From contig NW_026515407.1 of NCBI RefSeq assembly GCF_014898815.1, positions 186,001-250,000 of the forward strand: a DNA stretch of 64,000 nt, read 5' to 3'. This document shows, in pieces, positions 34,729 through 45,051 of the stretch. The notes below the pieces were generated by a model. It was not told the DNA's origin and did no database searches. It worked only from the letters and a program-made list of their open reading frames with translations. Both the position numbers and the translations under genes were made by a program. The stretch is from Panonychus citri (taxonomy: Eukaryota; Arthropoda; Arachnida; Trombidiformes; Tetranychidae). Numbering within the stretch: position 1 is the first letter of the stretch; each line of letters opens with the position of its first letter.

Positions 34729-36365
34729 TTAGTCTTGTTTATCATGACTATAATCTAATGAGAAGGGAAAAATAATAATAAAACGAGTGTTAATAATCTT
34801 AATCGTTGTTTTGTAGCAATTAAGGATTTTACCTTCATCATCTTCGTCTTCCTCTTCGTCTCTTGCTTCAAACACGTCAGAACAACAGGAAGAGTAAATA
34901 ATTATCGATAAAAATATCATCGGAAGACCAAAGACCAAAACTGTAAGAATAGGATTCCCTTTGTACATATTGGATAACGAACTGTAACCATCAAATGCCC
35001 ATCGGATTAATCGATGATGATAATTGTCCCCTCCTGATGGCTGAAATTAATTAAAGGTATAAACATAATTAGATTGGACTAACAGTTGAAAGGATGAAGA
35101 AAAAGTTCTTACTCTTAAATTGACATCTCCATCTCTTAATTTAGTTAGAAGAGTTTTAATATTTTGGGAATTTGGTTCATCTTCAACTCGATAATATTGT
35201 AAAGTGGTTGAGTTGATCACTATGAAATTAGGAATTGGTTCAATTGTGTGCATGGCAATTGAATTAATCAATTCAAGGAAAGATGTCCAACAAAAGATAA
35301 ATTTATCTTTATCATCAAATGAATGAGCAATATTTTCAATCATATTTTTGAAATTAACATGTTGTTGAGTTGCCAATCTACCAGTTGATTTAACTTCCTC
35401 GACAATTGCAATGGCCAATAATTTACCTACAAATAATAGAGAATATCAATTAAACAATCAGTTTACACTATTATCTAGTAATTTATGAATACCTGAGTGT
35501 AGCAATTGATTGAGATTAGCGTGAGAGATTTTGACGAAATGAGGAAACTTATTGGCATAAATCCATTCCTTCAATGAGTTATCACTATTATTTTCTGAAA
35601 AAAAGTTAGAAAAAAGTTAGAAAAATTCAGTCCAATTATTAGAATCGTTATAATCGCTTTTACCATATTTAAGATTAAGTTCATGGCCTAAACTTGAAGA
35701 TTTAAGTATATAAATAGAGTTATCAGAATACTTTTCGCAGGATGAAAGTGAATGGTAGAACCAGGTAGTTGAATGTAGAGAATCGGCCATTTCTGTGAAA
35801 TTAGACCAAACTGGATTTGGTCCGAAATGAGTGACAATTACTTGGTGTTGTTTACGAAGTCGATCAATATCGTTGCAATTTCTAATAAAGCGGGAAGATG
35901 GTCTGAAGAAAAGAGTATAAATACAAATTACAATTTGATTCTCTATTGATTGTGTTAATTTTCTACTTACCCTGTAAGTCTTTTGCCAAAATCAACTATA
36001 TCATCGAGTGTTCTGTCACCTAGAAATTCAACTATTCGATTTCCGTGAATATAAAGAATCGTTGGAAAACCTCGGACACTAAAATGAGTGGCAATTGATG
36101 TGTACTTAGTACAATCAACTCGAGATACTAAAACTCCGATGTCTTCATTGTGTATTGATTGTGCTACAAGAGCATAAGTAGGTTCCAATTGTTTACAGTG
36201 ATGGCACCAAGGTGCATAAAACATTACCAACCATGGATTAGCACCATCTCTTTTATAAATATCTAAAAATTTCTCATTAAGTTCAATTACTCGATTCGAT
36301 GAAATTGTAGTTGAAAAATGGAGGAGTAAACATAATACAAAGAGACTTGCAAAATACATTTTCAT
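34729..36365 (-). CDS. TMX3: Thioredoxin-related transmembrane protein 3 (ER oxidoreductase)
   Basis: Six exons give 427 aa: 35971-36365, 35664-35902, 35493-35594, 35113-35426, 34833-35040 and 34729-34754. The tiny last exon (26 nt) is needed to give a clean end; reading through the fifth donor reaches the same stop with a longer tail. A signal peptide (residues 1-22) precedes a thioredoxin domain with APWCHHCKQLEP; the active-site cysteines are C54 and C57. The middle is the PDI-like region, then one membrane span (about 380-400, ILTVLVFGLPMIFLSIIIYS) and an acidic cytosolic tail (ARDEEEDEDDE). TMX3 catalyses disulfide formation in the ER. Two differences from the family norm: the active site is CHHC rather than CGHC, and the tail ends DYSHDKQD without a clear di-lysine KKxx retrieval signal. 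Confidence 0.9.
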
Positions 36366-37987
36366 TTCTCTCTCTCTTTCTCTCTCTCTTCCTCGGCTTT
36401 GTTTATAATAATTTAATAAAGAACCAAAATCCGTGTGTCAAAACCAGACCATCGTTCTTGTAATACCGATGAATTACCAGCTTCTAAAAGTAGAAAAAAG
36501 TGAAGAGAAAAAAAACAGAAAAAGTGAATTAGAATCAATGCAAAGAGAAAATAAAAAAGAACATAAATATCTACAAAGATTAGTGACATTCATGAAGCAC
36601 TAAAAATGATTCTTAATATGACCAAAAAATGAAAAAAATGACGGAAACAAAAAAAGCCCGAAGAGGTCATTTTATACCTTAAAGGAAAATAACAACAAAA
36701 AGATGAAAACATTAAGACAAAGAAAAAGATTCAAACATCTTACCTGAGATTGAGACAGTCAATAACTAAAAGTTGACCAATTGTTGAAAGAAAGTAACAG
36801 TGTTGACATCACTATCCACTTTAAATCGTACAATTTGTTGATTGTAGCAAAAACATTTAAGTAAAACAATCAATTTAAATGACAGAATCTGAGACAACAC
36901 CTGATTTAAAAAGCTCAATTTTATAGACTCGAAGCCGAGGAAAATTATTTTCCACTGAGCCAATAGATGGCGCACTCGACATTGTAATCGACAATTAGTT
37001 AATTAACTAATATTAATAACTAATTAATAGTTTGCTTATTATGATCTCGAACTAATTTAAAGAAAACTGAACATATTATTCGGAAGCCATGAAGTAGTCG
37101 AAAGAAATAATAAAGATTACAATCCATATGAGATTTTAGGAAATAAATTATTAATTTAATTGATTGAAGCTGCAAAAAAATATGCATCATTTAATTGATG
37201 ATAAAATGACAATCAAGTTAAACAATTTTCTAATAGAGATGTTGATACAATGTAATACACATAATTGAAGGTTTATTTTATGATAAAAAATAAATTACTG
37301 GAATGATTTAGTTTGTGTGTGTGTGAGTGTGTTGTGTGTATGTTGTGTTCAAAGTAAATTACAATTAAATTGATTTAAAACAAAAATTATCATCATAAAA
37401 GAAAGAGGATCAAATAAAGTATCAATTGGATTAATTGTTATCTCAATTTTGAATTGATAGCTGATTTGAAACTCTTTATATTATTAATTTAGTTGGGTTG
37501 TTTTTCCTTCATTTTGATCAATTAGTTAACAAAAATGTTATTGATTAACTAATTATCTTGATATAATTGGATTGAGGGAGTGAAGGGTTCTTATTATTAG
37601 TATTAATATAAAGGATATATGATATCTGTATATTGATTATAATATTAATAATTGGATTAATATAACTAAAGGAGCAGCTATCGGAAAGTAAATATTAGTT
37701 AAGAGCTGGACTAGATTGTGACTAGTTAATTGATTAAGGTGTAAATTTCAACTTTGCAGTTGATCAAGGTGAATGTGTATTTATATATTAATATAAATGT
37801 GCTTTTCTGTTGACCATTGACCAGTTATTATTTATCTTATTTAACCTTTTCTATGTCAAATTTTTCCAATTGGTTATCAAACTCTCCATGGTATTCCTAC
37901 CATAATGTTGAGTATTGTCATTAGTTGATTATATCTTGTTTCAAATCGTAATCATTGTGGTGGGCAGTTAATTTTTGGTGCTCAATT
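36366..37987. other. TMX3 5' UTR/promoter and FBXL16 3' flank
   Basis: On the minus strand, an acceptor CTACTTTTAG (about 36487) and a CTCAG/GTAAG donor (about 36746) suggest a spliced 5' UTR for TMX3. The putative leader exon contains a 35-codon ATG ORF starting at 36982 (MSSAPSIGSVENN), which could act as an upstream ORF. A GT-rich repeat lies at 37313-37345. 37000-37980 is AT-rich with no gene. Confidence 0.4.
36960..36973. promoter_or_regulatory. CTCF-like motif
   Basis: CCAATAGATGGCGC fits the CTCF consensus CCASYAGRKGGCRS with one mismatch (the fourth base). It lies at the putative 5' end of the TMX3 transcript. Confidence 0.35.
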
Positions 37988-40009
37988 TCACGTTATGAAT
38001 TCACAATTAGGTAATCTGTCTTTAAGTTCAGCGATTATTTCTGGTGATGCTGCTGAGATATTGGTCAGTTCAACTTCCTCCAATTGTTGGCACGATGTTA
38101 AATGTCTTAAACCATTAACTGTAATAAGTGGACATCCTGTGGGTAGAAAATAAATTATAATAGTATTATGTAATTACTCGAATAAGTGGGCGAGAAATTA
38201 AGTTCGTAATGAAGCCAGACAATTTATATAATCAACACTCACCCGCCAGTGAAAGTACTTTGACTGCTTTCGATGTGCTCAAAATTTGAACACCATAATC
38301 ACTGATATTGGGACACCAACGAAAAGTAAATGTATGTAGATAGGGCATCGCAGAGACAAAACTCATCGAGTGATCGGAAATACTCTGACATCTAAGCAAA
38401 ATTAATAAATAGATTAGTAATTATCGATTAGATGATTATGATTTATTTACCTGTCGACAATTAAATCTGTAAGTGTTGGAGCAAAATCACAAGCAATGGC
38501 CTCAATACCAACATCGGTTATCCGATTACACCAAGATAAATCGAGAAGTTTCAAGTTTTTTAAATTCTCCGAAATTAATTCAACACAATCATCGGTTATC
38601 TATTGAAGATAATAATAAATAGAGTAAATATTGATAAAATATTAAGCATATGTTCAGTTTACTGTTTGTTTGTTTGTAGACTAAAAATAATACCTTAGAA
38701 CATCCTAGAAGTGATAACTTCTCAAGATAAGGAAGACTCGAACAAATGTTTAGAACTCCTTGATTGGTCATTTCCCAACAATTTTCTAATCGAATGGCTC
38801 GAAGTTTTCCTCTCATTGTGACGGCACTAAAAAAGGTAGTACTAGCATCGGACATATGATACGTCTGAAAAGTAAATTACAAAAGATTATTTATTTGAAT
38901 TTAATCAATCAAATTCAATTCAATTACTCACCTGAAGGCACAGTTCTCGCAATTCTGGTAACATTTGTGAGGTTGCAGCGATAGTCTCATCGCCAACGTT
39001 TATACAATCGCGAATGGTCAGACTGTCTAAATGAGGTACCAAACTTGTCCATAGTCCAGAATCACTTATTTCATTGCAACCTGAATAGGAAGAGAGTTAA
39101 GAATATATTATTAATAGAATTTTCTTGTTGTCAAAACTGAAGAAAGAAAAAGAGAAATGTCAAAATTGATTCAATTCTCACCAATAATTTCAAATTTTCT
39201 CAATGATTGACTAAGCGAAGCTAGAAAAATATCCAATCCTTTGTCTGTGATAGTCGAACATCTAATGGACCCATAAGTAATTATTCTAAGTGTAGAAGGT
39301 GAAACTCGACTGGCAAAATCAAAGACATCGGCATCGGACGCAGAATAGAGACAAATACAATCGAACCCTCTTTTCTCAATACTCGCATATAAACTGGCTC
39401 GAACTGTCGTTGGATAACCACTGTAGGAATCATCAAAAGAGGAATCACTTCGAGTGGAATCATTTGACTCATTAGATTCCTGAGTTCGTAACTTTGTTCG
39501 TAAATGATAAGAAATACAATTAGTATTAAGATGATCTAAATTAGGTTTATCGGGTATCCTTCTTAGATCGTTATAATAAATAACAGGTAAAAGTCCTCTC
39601 CAAAATCCTGGATCACTGTATAAAACATCCTTCCATTTCAAACAAACCTGAGAGAAGAAAAAGAAATCAAATTAAAAGATTACGATCGTAAATCGAAAAT
39701 GGAAGGTAAAAAATTGTAGGCGTTCAAATGAGAACTTACCTGTGCAAGGACACATCGATCGATAGGTGAAAAGACAGAAAAGAATTGACGTAAAAATTTA
39801 ACATCTCGAAACAGTTCAAATTGACTAGTTGGTTTCTGAAGGTTGAGTAGGTAATTTTTTCGTCGAGCTCGTCGGGTTTTGGGAGGTGCACGTGGAGGTG
39901 GACGTCTTGATGGTGTTACTGGACCCTGTCTGAAAGGATTAATTGTTGTTGATGATTGAGTAATTATCGCCTCGTTGTCCATTACATTTTTAGTTACACC
40001 AGAATACAT
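37988..40009 (-). CDS. FBXL16: F-box/leucine-rich repeat protein 16
   Basis: Seven exons give 500 aa: 39740-40009, 39182-39647, 38932-39080, 38694-38864, 38451-38599, 38243-38391 and 37988-38136. Four of the last five exons are exactly 149 nt, each holding about two cysteine-containing LRRs. A basic proline-rich N-terminus (PSRRPPPRAPPKTRRARRK) precedes an F-box-like segment (FLRQFFSVFSPIDRCVLAQVC, about residues 73-100). The LRRs carry the family pattern: SDSGLWTSLVPHLDSLTI, CINVGDETIAATSQMLPEL, CWEMTNQGVLNICSSLPYL, LLDLSWCNRITDVGIEAIA and LSLAGCPLIT. FBXL16 is a substrate-receptor-like F-box protein that, in vertebrates, binds PP2A and can antagonise other FBXLs rather than drive degradation. 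A Ser/Asp-rich insert (SNESNDSTRSDSSFDD) between F-box and LRRs is not in the vertebrate form. Confidence 0.92.
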
Positions 40010-40342
40010 CGCAATTGCTTTTGATTGTAACTTTAAGAAAAGCTGTCAATTAGATTGAAAAATGGTCATATCATATTAATAATAGTATTGATCATTATCA
40101 GTGAATCATCATAAAGATCAATGATTAACCAGCCTTTCAATTTAAACAGATGATTGATTCTCACATAGTGAACACAAATTATTCAAAAGTGACGTGAAAC
40201 AATTTAATTTAAAGATTTTGCGCGTGAGTTTGGATAGAGAGGCGGGAGAAAAGACACCAGAGTGTGGGAGTTGAACATTTTTTACTGTTTAATTGTGAAA
40301 GTTGTTTATTCATTTGGACAATTAACCTTGATTGTCTTGAAC

Positions 40343-40495
40343 TTACTGGAATCTTTTCCATTGTTGGTTCTGTTTGATGACTTTTCGTTTTTCAACTTTT
40401 CTGAGTTTTAACTGGGAGAAGAGATTGATCTCTGAACCTACATTGGAATCGTCATCAAGATCAACGAATATCGAATCTTTTGGAAAAATTAACCT
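40343..40495 (-). pseudogene. Decayed copy of exon 2 of the 14.6 kb gene
   Basis: On the minus strand the acceptor (TTTTTAGGTTA), DLDDDSN and the GATTCC-GTAAGT donor region of the source exon are recognisable. In the copy the frame entering from the acceptor soon hits TGA, while DLDDDSNVGSEINLF lies in a different frame. No equivalent of exon 1 (MSEKEV) is found upstream. It is therefore a pseudogene. Confidence 0.6.
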
Positions 40496-41062
40496 AAAAA
40501 AAGAGAAATTGAAAAGAGAAAATAATGTCATAATTGATAACAAGAGAAAATAGAAGAAGAGAGAGAGAGAGAGAGAGAGAGAAATCGAAAATAATAATTT
40601 TCGACAAAGGTAAATGATGAAGGAAAAAGGAGCAATAACAGTTAAATAGACTGTTGGGTAGAGAAAAAAGACAGAGGGAAAGACAGAAGAAGAAAAGAAA
40701 GTAAAATACAAGGGAGAATTGTAATGGGCTTGGTTGGATTAAAATGAAAGAGGGATAAAAGTGATGAAGGGAATGGGATGAGAAAGAAGCGGAAAACTGT
40801 ACATAAGAAATCACAAGCTTGCACTTTAATAACCATTTGGGTTGCGCAGAAACAGAAGAGATGAAATTGTTCATTGAAATTCTATTACTATTTCTTTTCT
40901 CTATTTGATCATCGCACTCTTACTTTAACCTTTACACTTTTTCTTTCAGTCTGAAAGAGAAAAGAGAAGGGGAAAAGTGTGTGAGTGAGAGAGAGAGAAA
41001 AAGAGAAAAGAATTACTGAGAAAAAGCTGAAAGACCAATGATGTTGCATGTTGACGAAAATA

Positions 41063-41075
41063 CCAATATGGCGGC
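41063..41075. promoter_or_regulatory. YY1/Pho-like motif (copy)
   Basis: Exact repeat of the 13-mer at 15385-15397 (CCAATATGGCGGC). A weaker ATGGCGAC version lies at 41383-41394. Confidence 0.35.
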
Positions 41076-41924
41076 GACTGGGAAACTCTTTTTCTCTCAA
41101 TCATTGTGATGAAAATACTTCCAAGTGTTTGGGGTCAATAAAATAGTCATTAAAATGACGATGCAATTAAAAGAAAGGAGAAAGAAGATCCAAATAGAAT
41201 AGAAAAAAAAATTATTAAAGAAATTGATATGTCCAAGGAGGGAAAAATGTGACAAATCGAATTGATAATTTTAGTTAATTGTGCGGGTTGTTCAGTGTAG
41301 GAAGAGTGAATAAGGGTTGGTGGTGATCTATGGGTAATGAGAGGACATAAAATTCACTGAAATAGTAAAAGGTAAACACGATCAAAATGGCGACCGGGGA
41401 AATTAGAAAGAGAGAGAAAGAGAAAGACCAAGGAGACAATACAGATCAAGCATAAATTCTGAGGCTTAACCAAAGATACTAATGGTAATTGAGTGGACAA
41501 TGGGCAGAGAGAAGGAGTTGGAGAGCTAATTTGTGAGATTTGATCAGAGGTATTTGAAAATGGATTAGATAATAAAGAGATCAGGTAACAGTTAGGAGAA
41601 AAAAATGAAGAAAAAAATGTGACAAAAAAAACGAGAAAATGGAAAATGTTATGGATTAGAAATTGATAATATCTCACCTAATTGTAATCAATGGTTGCTT
41701 ATTGGAAAATGTTACATTTTTGATTAAAGTAACAACGTTGAAATCACTAACCAATTTAAATGGTCCATTAAAACTCAATGATTAAACAAATGACATATTA
41801 ATCAAACAATCAATCCAAAGGGAAGAAACAATAAACCAAAACAATAGTCTCACAAGGAACAAGATTCTGGTACACTTTTCAATCAAAAGAGGTTAGAAGA
41901 TAAAATAACTTGGATTGAAAGAAA

Positions 41925-42100
41925 GGTCGTAATAAAATACTTTTAATTAGAAAAAAGAAACTGATTTAATTTCGAAAATAATTAAATTATTATTAACCAT
42001 CTGATTGAGATTCTACTTTTACCTGCGCTCATCAATTTCGAGAGAAAAACTCCTACAACATGGTTACTCGATATTCCAACAGATGGCGGTAAGTTTTTCG
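41925..42100. repeat. Direct repeat flanking SLC35G, left copy
   Basis: Shares AATTAAATTATTATTAA, then AATCTGA, CGCTCATCAATTTCGAG and GATATTCCAA with 44310-44500, in the same order and orientation, with small indels between. CGCTCATCAATTTCGAG (17 bp) is identical in both. Confidence 0.75.
42076..42089. promoter_or_regulatory. CTCF-like motif
   Basis: CCAACAGATGGCGG fits CCASYAGRKGGCRS except at one base. The paired repeat at 44.47 kb has the degraded form CCAATAGGTGTCTC. Confidence 0.35.
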
Positions 42101-42790
42101 TTCTCTGCTTAATCGTAATACGATTTGTAATTAATTCTGATTTTAATTCGACTTGTTGTGAATAAGATTTTGTGTGATTAAGATTTTAAAGAGGATAAGA
42201 TGATGGATTGAGAGAGGGAGAGAAGGAGAGAGAGAGGGAGTAGTTTGAAAATAAACTGATATGAAAGAAAAGTTTTCGATCAACTTTTCGAGTAAGTTAA
42301 TTGTTTTGATTTATCGAATTGATTGTTTGAAAGTAGACGGAAAAATCGATAGATAATGATAGCTCATCTAGTTTGTTTCTTAAATGCTAATATTTGTTTC
42401 CTTGGCTTCGAATCTGTATCAATATTTTACCATCAATCGTTAGTTTAATGATACGGAAAATTAATAATCGAAACAATTATTTCACTTTTTATTTTAATTC
42501 TATTTTCATTTATAAAAGATAATTACGTTTACATGTGGGTTTTTAAGAGTTTTTAGTAATTACAAGGAGAGAGACAATACTATTTGTCCATTAAAAGTAA
42601 ACATAACATTGATGAAAGAAAAATAAATACTTTCTCACTAAATTAATTGTCGAGTTGAGATCTTTGATTGAGATTTGATGGTCAGTTGTGAATATGATAT
42701 AAGGCACAAAACTGACTTATGATCATTAGAATGTAGTTGATTCAATAAACTAAAATAACTTTTTTTTTGTTCTCTAAATAATAAAATTGA

Positions 42791-43885
42791 TCAACATGAA
42801 TCAAACTGACTCTCAGCTGATTGTTGCTTTTGACAACAAAAGATACGTTTAAATCTCAGTTGGTCATTTAAATACCATTTATGAAAAGCTACAAGGATAA
42901 CACTGCATCCGATGATTGTAGCACCGATAATTGAATAGATTGAAACACTTTCACCAACGATAATGACCTGATAACTAAAAGCCATGATAATCTCAGTGGC
43001 TCGAGCCAATGAAACGGGTCCAGCATGTTCAATCTTTAGTGCAAAGGTAAGTAAACCTTGGCCAATAAGACCAGCTAATCCACAGATGAACAGGTAACCA
43101 TATTCAATTGGTTTCGCAGGTAAGGCAAGTGTACCATTTATATAAGAGACCGTTAGACCGCCGATAACGCAAAAGAATGAGTACCAAAAGACGACAACGG
43201 ATGTCGAGGTTTTTTGTAACCTTCGAATGCAAATGAAACAAAGAGATGCACCAATACAAGCGCACAAAGCCATCGTAATACCAATGGTTCGATCTGATGC
43301 TGGACTGATTGGAATACCGTCATGGGGGAATATGAAACTTGGCCTTGAAATTAGAAAAATTCCTAATATGGTTGCACAAACGGCGATTATTTGGACAACA
43401 CCGCAGGGCTCGTTAAGAAGTAAACATCCAAGTATCGAGATAAACACTGGCGATGAAAATACAATCGACTGGGAATCACCAAGAGGAATCAATTTAATCG
43501 ATGAGTAAGATAAAATTAGCGAACCACATCCAAGTATCGATCTTAATATCAACGGAAACCGTTCACCCACTGGAGGAATCAACGAATCCTTTTGGTGTAA
43601 AATTATCAAGGAAATAACGGAGATCATAAATATCGCCCTGTGAATGATAATGACGAATAGAAAACGCGTTTACAGTTAATTCACTGCTAATTGTTTCCAT
43701 AATTCTTGTACTCACCGAGCAACAACAATTTCGATTCCAGAAAGAGATGTGATTAGTTTAACAGTTAAACTCCCAGTGGCTAGAAAAACACCAGAGATCA
43801 TCGCCATAATTATCCCGATACCTGGAACAGGATTGACCTTTTCCATTAGAGATTTTTTTTTCTCGGCCACTTTTAAATTATCCAT
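42791..43885 (-). CDS. EamA-type transporter, SLC35G1-like
   Basis: Two exons (43716-43885 and 42791-43637) give 338 aa. The protein has ten predicted hydrophobic segments arranged as two EamA (DMT) repeats. The first includes GIGIIMAMISGVFLATGSL, SYSSIKLIPLGDSQSIVFSS and PVFISILGCLLLNEPCG; the second includes TMALCACIGASLCFICIRRL, GLAGLIGQGLLTFALKIE and ATEIIMAFSYQVIIVGE. The E-P/G-E positions after the fourth and ninth helices are typical of the family. SLC35G1-type proteins sit in ER or plasma membrane; substrates are poorly defined (STIM1 partner, citrate export reported for human SLC35G1). A Cys-rich basic tail (RFKRIFCCQKQQ) could be palmitoylated. Start chosen at the first ATG (43885), giving a short charged N-terminus as in relatives. 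Confidence 0.87.
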
Positions 43886-45051
43886 AGATGTTTACAAAAA
43901 GATTTGGAATCTGATCAACAAAAACAAGAGATTCTAAGTGTTTCCCATTGATTTAAATCACAATTTCTCAATAAAATACATTTACAACAAAATTATTCTG
44001 TGAATGAAGAGCAACAAAACAATAGCATCTTAATTTTGTCCTTTGACAATCAAAGGGTAACAAGGAAAATTGGACCAAGAGAAACAATTAGAAAAGGTTA
44101 CAGATGATCAAAAGGTTAACAATCACATTAGATTTTAACAATTTACAACTATTGTACTATTAATTGTTCAACAAATTCATATATATTAATTGATAATTTG
44201 AATAACATTCGGATCACCAAGACAATAACAAATAATCCATAACAAAGATCATCAGTCAATCTAAAAATTATGTTACTTTTTGATGATTCAAAACGAGAAT
44301 TGACCAAACAGGAAAAATTTAATTCATTAAAACACTTTAATTAAAAAAAAACTAAACTGATGATAAATTTAATTACGAAAACAATTAAATTATTATTAAT
44401 AATCTGAGTAAGATTTCATTCTCATCTTCGCTCATCAATTTCGAGTCAACATCGAACTAGTTATTTGATATTCCAATAGGTGTCTCTCGATTTTTCGTCT
44501 TTAATTGTTAATCAATTAACTTTTGTCACAATTAACAATCATTTTGCTATCTAATGATCGTTATACTGGATTAAGAGAGCTTCAAGTATTTGTTACAAAG
44601 AGTAAATTATGATTAGTAAAATTCTGGGGTGAAATGATCGGGGAGAAGAGTTTAATTATCGACTGTTAGGATTGTGACTATCTCTTTAATTGTAATTAAA
44701 GTTATGAAAGAAAATAGAGAGTAAAAAAGTGAATTAAATCACATTACATTTTCTCTCGTTTTATTTATACACTTTTCGCCAACCATAAGTCCATAAGAGT
44801 TTACAATGAGATTAAATGAATATAATGAAAATGATATTAAATAGAGAGTGAAAAAAGAAGTGAAAAAAAGACATAAAGAGAGAACTAAGGTAATTAATTA
44901 AGGATCATTAATGAATTGGGTGAAATGATAAAGGAGGTACATTAGAATTGGCGAGATTTTCTGTCAATTGTTTTCTCTTTTGTTTTCTTAGTTGAGTTTT
45001 TTGTTTTTTCTTTTGACAATTTACGAACTCTAAGAGTTGATTTGGTTTGGA
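43886..45051. other. Intergenic between SLC35G and prominin
   Basis: Contains the right copy of the SLC35G-flanking direct repeat (44310-44500), probably the SLC35G promoter. 44600-45051 is the 3' flank of prominin, purine-rich around 44850-44890. No gene. Confidence 0.5.
44310..44500. repeat. Direct repeat flanking SLC35G, right copy
   Basis: Pairs with 41925-42100, same orientation, about 2.4 kb apart, with the SLC35G coding region between. Lies about 430-620 bp upstream of the SLC35G start codon. Confidence 0.75.

Larger units (their letters stand above)
40200..41110. repeat. Diverged duplicate of the 14.6-15.4 kb locus
   Basis: Several separate matches fall in the same order as in the 14.6-15.4 kb locus: AAAGATTTTGCGCG plus GGCGGGAGA (40212-40250 vs about 14618-14650), the second-exon region (40343-40495 vs 14742-14886), a purine-rich intron, TTGCGCAG-AACAGA (about 40850 vs 15286), and CCAATATGGCGGC (41063 vs 15385). 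Between matches the sequence has drifted, so the duplication is old. The copy is shorter in its first half than the source. Confidence 0.65.
41111..42790. other. Intergenic, with left copy of SLC35G-flanking repeat
   Basis: No gene. It is purine-rich to 41680, then AT-rich. 41925-42100 is the left member of a diverged direct repeat whose other member is at 44310-44500. A CTCF-like motif lies at 42076-42089. The stretch 42480-42780 is the 3' flank of SLC35G. Confidence 0.45.

Noticed and set aside
40494..40874. Minus-strand ORFs at 40.3-41.1 kb
   Set aside because: Ser/Phe/Leu-rich translations of purine-rich repeats; only the exon-2 relic has a recognisable origin.
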